From NCBI GenBank assembly GCA_049323615.1, contig JBMOPD010000021.1, positions 1 through 11,173 of the forward strand: DNA of 11,173 nucleotides, written 5' to 3'. The notes under the pieces are model-generated. The model was given only the letters and a program-made list of their open reading frames with translations, made no database searches and was not told the origin of the DNA. The translations under genes and the position numbers were made by a program. The DNA is from JBMOPD01 sp049323615. Its GTDB lineage: Bacteria; Bacillota; Desulfotomaculia; Desulfotomaculales; Desulfocucumaceae. Below, one piece after another: positions 1 to 6,119 of the stretch (its first letter is position 1; every line of letters begins with the position of its first letter).

Positions 1-1
1 C

Positions 2-43
2 TCTAAAATATTGTACGTCCCAAAAGAAGGAGCCGGGCTTTAG
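2..43 (+). CDS. possible 3' end of an upstream gene
   Basis: One plus-strand frame is open from the window edge to a TAG at 41-43 and would encode the tail SKILYVPKEGAGL. Two GC-rich hairpins follow at 91-126, as expected after the end of a plus-strand gene. Thirteen codons cannot identify a family, and a second frame stays open to about position 130, so the assignment rests only on plausible residue content and position. In B. subtilis the soj/spo0J partition genes lie near yyaC, but nothing in this fragment shows a ParB tail. Confidence 0.22.
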   Translation, partial: SKILYVPKEGAGL

Positions 44-57
44 GAAAGGCTGTAAGC

Positions 58-90
58 ATTCTGGATTCTGGATTCTGAATTCTGGATTCC
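58..90. repeat. heptanucleotide tandem repeat tract 1
   Basis: Four consecutive 7-nt units can be read: ATTCTGG (58-64), ATTCTGG (65-71), ATTCTGA (72-78) and ATTCTGG (79-85), followed by a partial ATTCC. The tract is intergenic, next to the hairpins at 91-126. It shares its 7-nt period, but not its sequence, with the tracts at 1984-2054 and 7574-7672. Confidence 0.85.
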
Positions 91-126
91 CGCCGCTGGA
101 ACAGCGGCGCCGCCCGCAAGGGCGGC
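91..126. terminator. two adjacent GC hairpins, likely terminator between convergent genes
   Basis: The first hairpin is a perfect 8-bp stem, CGCCGCTG (91-98) with CAGCGGCG (102-109), and a GAA loop. The second is a perfect 7-bp stem, GCCGCCC (109-115) with GGGCGGC (120-126), and a GCAA loop. The second is followed on the plus strand by TATTTTA, a modest U-tract, so it best fits termination of a plus-strand gene entering from the left. The pair starts 4 nt beyond the yyaC stop on the minus strand and could also protect that transcript's 3' end, although no U-tract follows in that direction. The stems share base 109, so full pairing of both competes at one base. Confidence 0.55.
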
Positions 127-130
127 TATT

Positions 131-733
131 TTAGTGTACGGCGCTTTGCTGGCCGGCCTCCGAGATCATCCGGCAGAGTCCTCCCACAATCAAATCAGCC
201 ATTTTCATAACAATGTTCAGCCGGGTGTTCTGAAGAACCATATACTCCAGAAAACCTCCCACGTTGACTATGCCGGTAATGTACACATCCCCCACGGGCG
301 GCAGGTTTTTGTTCACTCCGGCCCCGGGCTGCAGCGATCCGTCACCGATACTTATGTGCCCTACATTTTCAAGACTGCCGAGACATGCATCAACCGCTAC
401 AATAAACGGGTTTTTAAACCGTGAATAGATTTCATCCAGCTTTTCTTTAAGGTTGCCGGCATGAACCGGGTCGTCCAGGGTACCGTAAACATGCAGGTAG
501 TCCTGGCTGATGGCCTGCATCTTCGACCCCACCAGCGGGCCCAGGCAGTCCCCGGTGGAGCGGTCCGTTCCGATGCAAAGAAGCACCTTGTCCTGTTCTC
601 TTTCAATCCCCGCCCTGTTCAGCCGGGCCGACAGGTCCCAGCACAGTTTGGCCACCGCCAGGGGATCCTCCCGGTATATTTTGTTTTTAGCCGGATATGC
701 CGGATCTTTTATTATGGCATTAACGGCGGTCAT
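131..733 (-). CDS. yyaC: YyaC family spore protease-like protein
   Basis: The 200-residue product belongs to the YyaC (DUF1256) family, related to the germination protease GPR that degrades small acid-soluble spore proteins. YyaC itself is a sporulation protein of unsettled role. Visible hallmarks are IGTDRSTGDCLGPLVG (about residues 54-69), AVDACLG (113-119) and the glycine-rich VGDVYITGIVNVGG (147-160). Conserved acidic residues D57, D62 and D115 are in place. I chose the ATG at 733 because GGAGGG (744-739) sits 5 nt upstream. A further in-frame ATG at 775 would add 14 unusual hydrophobic residues and would overlap the predicted promoter. The gene is a single minus-strand unit, divergent from the ykvI-like gene. 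The promoter at 764-793 resembles the SigF type, matching the SigF control known for B. subtilis yyaC. Family assignment is firm; protease activity is inferred. Confidence 0.92.
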   Translation of the reverse strand: MTAVNAIIKDPAYPAKNKIYREDPLAVAKLCWDLSARLNRAGIEREQDKVLLCIGTDRSTGDCLGPLVGSKMQAISQDYLHVYGTLDDPVHAGNLKEKLDEIYSRFKNPFIVAVDACLGSLENVGHISIGDGSLQPGAGVNKNLPPVGDVYITGIVNVGGFLEYMVLQNTRLNIVMKMADLIVGGLCRMISEAGQQSAVH

Positions 734-763
734 AAAATCCCTCCAAAAATACAATACAATTAT

Positions 764-793
764 ATTTATTGCCATACTTTTTTATGTTTAAAC
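764..793 (-). promoter_or_regulatory. candidate forespore (SigF/SigG-type) promoter of yyaC
   Basis: On the minus strand, GTTTA (793-789) is followed after 15 nt by GGCAATAAAT (773-764). These approximate the SigF consensus GYWTA and GGnnAnAnT; the -10 matches in most but not all positions. A start about 7 nt downstream (near 757) would leave a leader of roughly 23 nt, with the Shine-Dalgarno at 744-739 and the ATG at 733. The known SigF control of B. subtilis yyaC supports it. Forespore specificity is an inference. Confidence 0.5.
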
Positions 794-813
794 GCGAGCG
801 TCAGGGTATTTTT

Positions 814-880
814 TTAAGGCCGGGCATTAGTCCCTTAATCCATGCATGTATTTTCCCGGCAGGCATAAAGTGTTAAGGGA
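814..880 (+). promoter_or_regulatory. leader of ykvI-like gene with competing stems over the ribosome binding site
   Basis: Three complementary arms precede the ykvI-like gene: TTAAGG (814-819), TCCCTTAA (831-838) and TTAAGGGA (873-880). The middle arm can pair either with the first (6 bp) or with the third (perfect 8 bp, 34-nt loop). The third arm runs into the Shine-Dalgarno GGGAGG (878-883), so the second pairing would partly occlude it. A run of seven T at 809-815 lies just upstream, without a strong hairpin before it. I see no convincing SigA promoter between 794 and 891. A switch role is inferred from pairing only. Confidence 0.35.
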
Positions 881-891
881 GGTGGTAATTT

Positions 892-1959
892 TTGCATGAA
901 AATTCGGAGCGGATTTCTGTCTTCAAGATTGTTGTTCTTTATGCCGGCGCTGTGATAGGCGCCGGATTCGCCTCGGGCCAGGAAATCCTGCAGTTTTTCA
1001 TTATATTCGGGGACCGGGGGCTGTGGGGGCTTTTACTGGCTGCGCTCTTATTCTGCTATCTGGGCGGGCTTGTTATGTTCCTGGCGGTGTCATTGAGGGC
1101 CTCCAACTACAGTGACCTGTACCGGGTAATACTGGGCAGGCTGTCCGGAAGGGTAATGGACGGACTAAGCCTGGTCATGCTGCCCGGCGGAATCGTGGTT
1201 ATGCTTGCGGGAGGCGGCGCGGTATTTTCGGAATACCTGGGGATGCCCCGGTTTTTGGGCACGCTGTTTACCGCCCTGATTACCGCGGCTGTAATATCCA
1301 CCGGCCTGAAGGGGGTATTATCGGCCAGTGCGCTGCTGGTTCCCCTGAAAATGGCGGCTATTGTGGTGATATCCCTGCTGGTGCTGATGTTTTCCCCTGA
1401 GGGGCCGGATTCCCGGGCCGTCCTGGCCGGCCACGGGTCCCGGGTCAACTGGGCCTGGTCCGCCGTGCTTTACGTTTCTTACAACATGGTGGTTCCGGTG
1501 GCCGTACTGTCTTCCCTGGGAAGGTCGGTGTCCTGCCGCACCGGGGTATGGGGCGGAGTACTGGGAGGGGCTGTTCTGGGGGCGGTGGCCGGGGTAATGG
1601 CTGCCGCCGGCCTCAGCTTCTACCCGCAAATTACCGGGTACGAAATTCCTCTTCTCTTCATGGCGGGAAGCCTGGGGTCCGCCGTTAAGGCGGTTTTGGG
1701 GCCGCTGATTTGGGTGGCCATCCTGACCACCGCCATTGCCGACACCCATGGCTTTGCCTCCCGGTTCGCCGAAAGCAGAAGTAAAAAATATAAAGCCGTT
1801 GGCTTAGGCGCCCTTATTCTGGCGCTGCCTCTGTCAACCCTCAAATTTTCACTGCTGGTAAAAGTGCTGTATCCTCTTTTCGGGTATGCCGGACTGATAT
1901 TGCTGGCGGCGCTTTTATTTATTCCCCCGGCCCGCATATTTAGAAGGAAAATTATTTAG
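892..1959 (+). CDS. YkvI family membrane protein (putative transporter)
   Basis: The 355-residue integral membrane protein is of the YkvI type (COG3949), related to the APC/LeuT-fold transporters; its substrate is unknown. The N-terminal stretch AGAVIGAGFASGQEILQFF (about residues 18-36) is the family hallmark and resembles the broken first helix of APC carriers. About ten hydrophobic helices can be read, near residues 12-30, 43-66, 92-113, 119-143, 146-168, 188-205, 219-243, 254-280, 303-322 and 325-347. The start is TTG at 892, preceded by GGAGG (879-883) with 8-nt spacing. The nearby ATG at 896 is out of frame. Length is normal for the family. It diverges from yyaC and is followed by a repeat-bearing spacer and a cvpA-like gene on the same strand. 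A link to sporulation is not shown by the sequence. Confidence 0.88.
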   Translation: MHENSERISVFKIVVLYAGAVIGAGFASGQEILQFFIIFGDRGLWGLLLAALLFCYLGGLVMFLAVSLRASNYSDLYRVILGRLSGRVMDGLSLVMLPGGIVVMLAGGGAVFSEYLGMPRFLGTLFTALITAAVISTGLKGVLSASALLVPLKMAAIVVISLLVLMFSPEGPDSRAVLAGHGSRVNWAWSAVLYVSYNMVVPVAVLSSLGRSVSCRTGVWGGVLGGAVLGAVAGVMAAAGLSFYPQITGYEIPLLFMAGSLGSAVKAVLGPLIWVAILTTAIADTHGFASRFAESRSKKYKAVGLGALILALPLSTLKFSLLVKVLYPLFGYAGLILLAALLFIPPARIFRRKII

Positions 1960-1983
1960 CCCGGGGGATGGAATTTGTGGTTG

Positions 1984-2054
1984 GGAGACAGGAGACAGGA
2001 GACGAAAGACAGAATTATATTTTCATTCATCCACTGATAGCTGACCGCTGAATG
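1984..2054. repeat. heptanucleotide repeat tract 2 (two sub-tracts)
   Basis: The first sub-tract reads GGAGACA (1984-1990), GGAGACA (1991-1997), GGAGACG (1998-2004) and AAAGACA (2005-2011). After 22 nt of AT-rich sequence a second reads CTGATAG (2034-2040), CTGACCG (2041-2047) and CTGAATG (2048-2054). Both have exact 7-nt spacing with substitutions but no indels. They fill the 119-nt space between the ykvI-like and cvpA-like genes, ending 24 nt before the cvpA start. No promoter or terminator is evident in this space. Confidence 0.8.
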
Positions 2055-2078
2055 CCTTTATCAAGGATGTGACGGTAT

Positions 2079-2735
2079 ATGAACTGGCTGGATATAGTGA
2101 TTCTGATCATTGTTGCGTGGTATGCCTGGATCGGCTTGAGATCCGGGCTGATCGGCGGCCTGGCCGGATTGCTGGGAGTTTTGATCGGGCTTGCCGCCGC
2201 CTTCAATTTTTACCGGCCCCTGGCGGACACCGCCAACCTCAAATGGAACCTGGTGTCCACAATAGGAAAGTGGATTCCCGTTTCGGCCTTCGGACCCAGG
2301 GGCAGCCTGCCCGGGTCCGGGGACCTTCTCCACCCTTTAAAGGGCGTATCTTTTTACGGAATACAGTCCCTGGGTGAATCGGTTTCCCGCCTGCTGGCCT
2401 CGGGGATTCTGGATATTATCTGTTTTATTGTTATTTTTCTGGTTGTGTCCAGGGTGGTGGTTATTCTGGGGGTCCTTATCGGCAAAGTGGCCAAAATGTT
2501 TTTTTTGGGTCCCGTTGACAGGGCCGGGGGGATGCTGCTGGGCACGGCCAAAGGGTGTATCATTGCGGGTGTCGCAGTGGCCCTTATGGCTGCGCTTCAG
2601 CTGCCGGCGGCATTAATTTCCGGTGTCGACCGCCCTTCCTGGATCAGCCTGGCGCTGCAGAAATCAGTGATTGCACCTTATTTTATCAAAGCGCTGGCCT
2701 TTCTAAACATTCATTTTCCCGGCTGGAGTATATAG
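2079..2735 (+). CDS. CvpA family membrane protein
   Basis: The 218-residue membrane protein belongs to the CvpA family, named for its role in colicin V production in E. coli; in Firmicutes its function is not defined. The N-terminus MNWLDIVILIIVAWYAWIGL is typical. It is followed by helices near residues 25-45, 108-133 and 150-175. The conserved segment GPVDRAGGMLLGTAKGCI (about 146-163) matches the family signature in the third and fourth helices. The hydrophilic stretch at about 48-95 between helices 2 and 3 is longer than I expect and rich in G and P. The start is ATG 2079, with AAGGATG (2063-2069) as a moderate ribosome binding site. The M18 aminopeptidase gene follows after 70 nt, so co-transcription is possible. 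Confidence 0.85.
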   Translation: MNWLDIVILIIVAWYAWIGLRSGLIGGLAGLLGVLIGLAAAFNFYRPLADTANLKWNLVSTIGKWIPVSAFGPRGSLPGSGDLLHPLKGVSFYGIQSLGESVSRLLASGILDIICFIVIFLVVSRVVVILGVLIGKVAKMFFLGPVDRAGGMLLGTAKGCIIAGVAVALMAALQLPAALISGVDRPSWISLALQKSVIAPYFIKALAFLNIHFPGWSI

Positions 2736-2805
2736 AGATCAAAAGGGCAAAATATTAAGAGGAACTTCTGTATTCTGGCTGATGAGACTTTCAGGAGGGA
2801 GAGTT

Positions 2806-4212
2806 ATGGCCGTTCTCAAGTTTGAACAGGAAACCGATAAGTCCCCGGTTACTGTTTGGGATAGACTTTCCGACGCGGAGAAAGCCAGTGTGTTTTTATT
2901 TTGCGAGGAGTACAAGCAGTTTTTGGACGGGGGTAAAACCGAGCGGGAAGTAGTGGATTTTGTGGTGGGCAGTGCCCGGAAAAAGGGTTTCGCCGACCTG
3001 AACGAAAAGACCGCACTGAAACCGGGGGACAGGGTCTACTGGGTAAATAGAAGGAAGGGTATGGTGCTGGCCGTCATCGGCCAGGAGCCTGTAGAAAAGG
3101 GAATCCGCCTGGCGGGGGCGCACATAGACGCTCCCCGGCTTGACCTTAAACCGGAGCCCCTGTATGAGGACGGGCACCTTGCGCTGATGAAGACCCATTA
3201 TTACGGCGGGATCAAAAAATATCACTGGGTCGGCATTCCCCTCTCACTGCACGGAGCGGTGGCCAGGGAAGACGGATCGCTGGTAACAATAAACGTCGGT
3301 GACGCCCCCGGCGACCCGGTATTTACTATTACGGACCTGCTCCCGCACCTTTCCAGGGACCAGATGGAAAAGAAAATGTCCGAGGGGATCGCCGGAGAGG
3401 CCTTGAATATACTGGTGGGAGGCATTCCGGTACAGGGCGGGGAAACCAGGCAGAGGATAAAGAAGGCCGTGCTGAACCACCTGCGGGAGCACTACGGAAT
3501 TGGTGAAGAAGATTTGATCAGCGCCGAACTGGAAGCCGTGCCGGCCTGGCCGGCCAGGGACGTGGGGTTTGACCGGGGGCAGGTGGCGGCGTACGGGCAG
3601 GACGACCGGGTATGCGCTTATACGGCCCTGAGGGCGCTGCTGGACCTGGAGACGCCCTCCCGGACCGCGGTGGTGCTGCTGGCAGACAAGGAAGAGATCG
3701 GCAGCACCGGAAATACCGGAATGCAGTCGGCTTTTCTGGAAAATTTCGTGGCCGAGCTGATTGCCCGCAGGAATGCAAATTACAGCGAAATGCTGTTAAG
3801 GAGGGCCCTGTCCTCCTCCAGCGCCCTTTCGGCGGATGTCAACGCGGCCCTGGATCCCAACTACGAGGAAGTAATGGATAAACTCAACGCGGCCAGGCTG
3901 GGCCGGGGAGTGGTTTTGACAAAGTATACGGGAACAAAGGGCAAGAGCGGGTCCAGTGAGGCCGGCGCCGAATTCGTGGCCAGGGTAAGGGGGATTTTCA
4001 ACAGGGAAGGCGTATACTGGCAGACCGGTGAACTGGGGAAGGTGGACCAGGGTGGCGGGGGAACCATAGCTTACCTGCTGGCCGCTTACAACATGGATGT
4101 TGTTGACTGCGGGGTGGCGCTTTTGGGTATGCACTCTCCCTTCGAGGTGGCCAGCAAGGCCGATATTTATATGGCCTACAGGGCCTACAGGGCTTTCCTG
4201 AGGTATATCTGA
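2806..4212 (+). CDS. M18 family zinc aminopeptidase
   Basis: The 468-residue product is an M18 metallopeptidase (aspartyl aminopeptidase/aminopeptidase I family), a cytoplasmic two-zinc enzyme that removes N-terminal residues from peptides. Expected ligands and catalytic residues are present: GAHIDAPRLDLKP with H106 and D108, the bridging aspartate in QDDRVCAYTAL (D266/D267), the catalytic glutamate pair in DKEEIGSTGNTGMQS (E296/E297), and the C-terminal histidine in GMHSPFEVASKAD (H443). Length is usual for the bacterial family. I chose ATG 2806 because AGGAGGG (2793-2799) lies 6 nt upstream; an earlier in-frame ATG at 2782 lacks such a site. DUF951 follows after 25 nt, suggesting the same transcript. 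There is no signal peptide. Substrate preference (Asp/Glu or broader) cannot be read from the sequence. Confidence 0.93.
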   Translation: MAVLKFEQETDKSPVTVWDRLSDAEKASVFLFCEEYKQFLDGGKTEREVVDFVVGSARKKGFADLNEKTALKPGDRVYWVNRRKGMVLAVIGQEPVEKGIRLAGAHIDAPRLDLKPEPLYEDGHLALMKTHYYGGIKKYHWVGIPLSLHGAVAREDGSLVTINVGDAPGDPVFTITDLLPHLSRDQMEKKMSEGIAGEALNILVGGIPVQGGETRQRIKKAVLNHLREHYGIGEEDLISAELEAVPAWPARDVGFDRGQVAAYGQDDRVCAYTALRALLDLETPSRTAVVLLADKEEIGSTGNTGMQSAFLENFVAELIARRNANYSEMLLRRALSSSSALSADVNAALDPNYEEVMDKLNAARLGRGVVLTKYTGTKGKSGSSEAGAEFVARVRGIFNREGVYWQTGELGKVDQGGGGTIAYLLAAYNMDVVDCGVALLGMHSPFEVASKADIYMAYRAYRAFLRYI

Positions 4213-4237
4213 CTTAAAGAGTTGAAGGTGGGTTCTT

Positions 4238-4453
4238 ATGTCTCAACTAATCAGATACCAGGTGGGTGACGTGGTAAAGATGAAAAAGACGCATCCCTGC
4301 GGCGGGGACACCTGGGAAATAATGCGCACCGGCGTGGACTTCCGCATCAAATGCACCAATTGCGGCCGGGTGGTGATGATTCCCAGGCCGAAATTTGAAA
4401 AAAGTGTCAGGGGCATTGTTTCACCGGCCGCCCCCGCCCCCCCGGAAAGATAA
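4238..4453 (+). CDS. DUF951 family small protein
   Basis: This 71-residue soluble protein belongs to DUF951, found across Firmicutes and without a known function. The pattern VGDVVKMKKTHPCGG (residues 9-23), then TWEIMRTGVDFRIKC, then TNCGRVVMIPRPKFEK (40-55), is diagnostic. Cysteines C21, C39 and C42 could bind a metal, but only three are seen. The last dozen residues (SPAAPAPPER) are a proline/alanine-rich tail beyond the conserved core. The ribosome binding site is GAAGGTGGG, just before ATG 4238. It lies between the aminopeptidase and the rpsF promoter, a common position next to the rpsF operon. A nucleic-acid or translation role is conceivable from the Cx2C-type knuckle and context, but is not demonstrated. 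Confidence 0.88.
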   Translation: MSQLIRYQVGDVVKMKKTHPCGGDTWEIMRTGVDFRIKCTNCGRVVMIPRPKFEKSVRGIVSPAAPAPPER

Positions 4454-4481
4454 AAACACGAATTCCCGGCCGATGTTTTCC

Positions 4482-4511
4482 TTGCCTGGAGGATGATTAA
4501 TGTGCTATAAT
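4482..4511 (+). promoter_or_regulatory. SigA extended -10 promoter of rpsF-ssb-rpsR
   Basis: TTGCCT (4482-4487) and TATAAT (4506-4511) are separated by 18 nt. The -10 is preceded by TG one base upstream (TGCTATAAT, 4503-4511), a perfect extended -10. A start near 4518 would give a leader of about 80 nt before the rpsF GTG, enough for the hairpin at 4542-4582. A second TATAAT at 4533-4538 has no matching -35. This is the strongest housekeeping promoter in the window. Confidence 0.8.
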
Positions 4512-4541
4512 GCTATCGCCAAAAAAATGGCATATAATAAT

Positions 4542-4590
4542 CCCCCTGCTCTACCTTCGTGGTAGGGCCGCAGTCCGTGGGGAGGAGGTG
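4542..4590 (+). promoter_or_regulatory. candidate S6:S18 autoregulatory leader of rpsF
   Basis: The rpsF leader folds as a stacked hairpin: CCCC (4542-4545) with GGGG (4579-4582), CTGC (4546-4549) with GCAG (4570-4573), and CTACC (4551-4555) with GGTAG (4561-4565), closed by a TTCGT loop. The 3' side carries unpaired GGCC and TCCGT, containing CCG trinucleotides at 4568-4570 and 4575-4577. Known bacterial rpsF leaders bind the S6:S18 complex through a hairpin with a CCG-containing bulge that mimics 16S rRNA. The basal GGGG arm abuts the Shine-Dalgarno (AGGAGGTG, 4583-4590), consistent with translational repression. Assignment to that class is by resemblance, not by covariance model. Confidence 0.6.
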
Positions 4591-4597
4591 AACAGGG

Positions 4598-4885
4598 GTG
4601 CGCAAGTACGAGACTGTCTTTATCCTGCGTCCCGAACTGGATGAGGAAAAGACCACAGAGGCAATCGATAAGTTCAAGGCGCTGATCGAAAACAACGGCG
4701 GGGAAATCGCCAGCCTTGATAAATGGGGAAAAAGAAGGCTGGCCTATGAAATTGACCACGTCAAGGAAGGGTTCTACGTGGTTTCAAAATTCCAGTCCGA
4801 ACCTGCTGCGGCCAGCGAACTGAACCGGGTATTCAAGATTTCAGATGACGTTCTGCGCCACATTATCGTGCGGGAGGACGAATAA
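4598..4885 (+). CDS. rpsF: 30S ribosomal protein bS6
   Basis: The product is 95 residues, the normal bS6 length. It binds S18 on the platform of the 30S subunit. RKYETVFILRPELDEE at the N-terminus, GGEIASLDKWGKRRLAYEI (about 35-53), KEGFYVVSKF and the terminal RVFKISDDVLRHIIVRED match bS6 throughout. The start is GTG 4598, with GGAGG (4584-4588) 9 nt upstream; no ATG fits. It is the first gene of a three-gene operon with ssb (38 nt downstream) and rpsR, behind the promoter at 4482-4511. Its leader probably mediates feedback by S6:S18. Confidence 0.97.
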   Translation: MRKYETVFILRPELDEEKTTEAIDKFKALIENNGGEIASLDKWGKRRLAYEIDHVKEGFYVVSKFQSEPAAASELNRVFKISDDVLRHIIVREDE

Positions 4886-4923
4886 ACTGCAAACCGGATA
4901 AAATAAGCCAAGGCGGTGTCTCT

Positions 4924-5346
4924 ATGTACAACAAAATAATCCTGATTGGCCGGCTGACGGCGGACCCGGAACAGAGGTTTACCCCCAGCGGAGTTGCCAC
5001 GGCAAAATTCACCCTGGCTGTAAACCGCAACTTCAGCAATAAACAGGGTGAGCGTGAAACCGATTTTATCGATGTGGTTACGTGGCGGGGACTTGCCGAA
5101 ACCTGCTCCAGTTATCTTAAAAAGGGGTACATGGTGGCGGTGGACGGCCGCCTGCAAATCCGTTCCTATGAGGACAATCAGGGAATACGCCGCAAGGCTG
5201 CCGAGGTTATTGCCGAAAATGTGCGCTTCCTGGACCGGGGCAGGGACTCTGCCCAGGGGGCGGGTCGGCCGCCGGGAGGAGAATACCAGTCCGGCGACGA
5301 CGAATTCAGCGAGGTCCCCTTTACCGAGGACGACCTGCCATTTTAA
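4924..5346 (+). CDS. ssb: single-stranded DNA-binding protein
   Basis: This 140-residue SSB coats single-stranded DNA during replication, repair and recombination and recruits partners through its tail. The OB-fold spans about residues 1-105, beginning MYNKIILIGRLTADPEQRFT and containing the usual AKFTLAVNR and DFIDVVTWRGLAE segments. A short acidic, glycine-rich linker follows, ending in the conserved partner-binding tip EDDLPF. Length is slightly short for the family because the linker is brief. The ribosome binding site is AAGGCGGTG just before ATG 4924. It sits between rpsF and rpsR, the classic Firmicute ssbA arrangement. Confidence 0.97.
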   Translation: MYNKIILIGRLTADPEQRFTPSGVATAKFTLAVNRNFSNKQGERETDFIDVVTWRGLAETCSSYLKKGYMVAVDGRLQIRSYEDNQGIRRKAAEVIAENVRFLDRGRDSAQGAGRPPGGEYQSGDDEFSEVPFTEDDLPF

Positions 5347-5397
5347 GGGTATGGGGTAACTTGCGGGCAGGGGGGAATTAAAGGAGGAATAAAAAGG

Positions 5398-5628
5398 GTG
5401 AAGCGCGAACGGGGCCGCAGGGGCAAAAAGAGGGTCTGCGTCTTCTGTGTCGATAAGATGGAAGGCATTGACTACAAGGATGTCCCCCGGCTGAAAAAAT
5501 TCATAACCGAGAGAGGAAAGATCCTGCCCCGCAGGATTTCGGGAAATTGCGCCCGGCACCAGCGCATGCTGACCGTGGCCGTTAAAAGGGCCAGAACAAT
5601 AGCCCTGCTTCCTTTTACAGCGGAATAG
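5398..5628 (+). CDS. rpsR: 30S ribosomal protein bS18
   Basis: This 76-residue bS18 partners S6 on the 30S platform. The N-terminus is strongly basic; the core DYKDVPRLKKFITERGKILPRR has KILPRR just before SGNCARHQR, all characteristic. Cysteines C14 and C17 (CVFC) plus C51 and H54 (CARH) make it look like the zinc-binding form of S18. The start is GTG 5398, with AAGGAGG (5381-5387) 10 nt upstream. It is the last gene of the rpsF operon, with an intrinsic terminator directly after it. Confidence 0.97.
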   Translation: MKRERGRRGKKRVCVFCVDKMEGIDYKDVPRLKKFITERGKILPRRISGNCARHQRMLTVAVKRARTIALLPFTAE

Positions 5629-5630
5629 GC

Positions 5631-5672
5631 CAGGTAAACGAGGGGAACTGCGGTTCCCCTTCCTGATTTTTT
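5631..5672 (+). terminator. intrinsic terminator of the rpsF operon
   Basis: A perfect 8-bp stem, AGGGGAAC (5641-5648) with GTTCCCCT (5653-5660), has a TGCG loop. An outer stem CAGG (5631-5634) with CCTG (5662-5665) brings the structure to within 1 nt of TTTTTT (5667-5672). It begins 2 nt after the rpsR stop. The following 125 nt to the MazG-like gene contain no promoter I can defend. Confidence 0.88.
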
Positions 5673-5797
5673 AGGTCGGCCCTTGAGGTGCCATGAAGGG
5701 TAATAAATAACAGGTTCCTTTAAGGGCGGGAGGGAAGGAAAAAAAGGTTTCGCTGCAGAATTGTATCTTGTTTGTTTTCTGGTACGGAGGTAAAATT

Positions 5798-6115
5798 ATG
5801 TTTCCTGGCCGCAATGAATCGGACATTGCTAAAAACATCCGGGTAATTGAATGGTTAAAGGCCGACCTGATTACATTGCTTTCCGCCCTTTACAAGGGCA
5901 TGCTGCGGGGAAGCGAGCAAAAGCTGCTGGATGCCCTTTCGGGAATCATTGTCACCTGTTACGTCCTGGGGCGGCGGTTGGGATTTACTTTTTCCAGCAT
6001 AGACGTGGCTGTGGAGGCTAAATTGAGGCAGGGTATTGAGGAGTCCCATGAAGTGGAGAAGTGGTACGGTGATTTGACAATGTTTTTAGCCTACCTGGTG
6101 GACAGGAAGAGGTGA
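5798..6115 (+). CDS. MazG-like family protein
   Basis: This 105-residue, mostly helical protein resembles the small MazG-like family of Firmicutes, related to all-alpha NTP pyrophosphatases. The stretch NIRVIEWLKADLITLLSAL (13-31), the region LLDALSGIIVTCYVLGRRLG (44-62) and the final IEESHEVEKWYGDLTMFLAYL are typical. The EExxE...ExxD metal-binding pattern of active MazG enzymes is not clearly complete (E81, E82, E85, then E87 and D92), so catalysis is doubtful. ATG 5798 is chosen because GGAGG (5786-5790) lies 7 nt upstream; an ATG at 5768 has no such site. The DUF2232 gene starts 5 nt after its stop, and the end of this gene carries that gene's ribosome binding site. It probably heads the operon with DUF2232 and rplI. 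Confidence 0.78.
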   Translation: MFPGRNESDIAKNIRVIEWLKADLITLLSALYKGMLRGSEQKLLDALSGIIVTCYVLGRRLGFTFSSIDVAVEAKLRQGIEESHEVEKWYGDLTMFLAYLVDRKR

Positions 6116-6119
6116 TCCC

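Noticed and set aside
58..85. CRISPR-like array
   Set aside because: Units are 7 nt and contiguous, with no spacers, and no cas gene is present in the window.
734..775. Longer yyaC start at 775
   Set aside because: It adds 14 atypical hydrophobic residues, has no Shine-Dalgarno and overlaps the -10 of the predicted promoter, whereas ATG 733 has GGAGGG 5 nt upstream.
809..815. Seven-T run upstream of the ykvI-like gene as an intrinsic terminator
   Set aside because: No stable GC hairpin precedes it; only weak pairing is possible in the preceding GCGAGCG stretch.
4774..5559. 261-codon open frame on the minus strand across rpsF-ssb-rpsR
   Set aside because: It lies antisense to three unmistakable conserved genes and spans their intergenic gaps. 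It has no recognisable motif and is a by-product of GC-rich codon use.
5683..5709. TTGAGG ... TAAATA as promoter of the MazG-like operon
   Set aside because: The spacing is only 15 nt and both boxes match poorly. No other SigA-type pair in 5673-5797 is better, so I leave the promoter unassigned.
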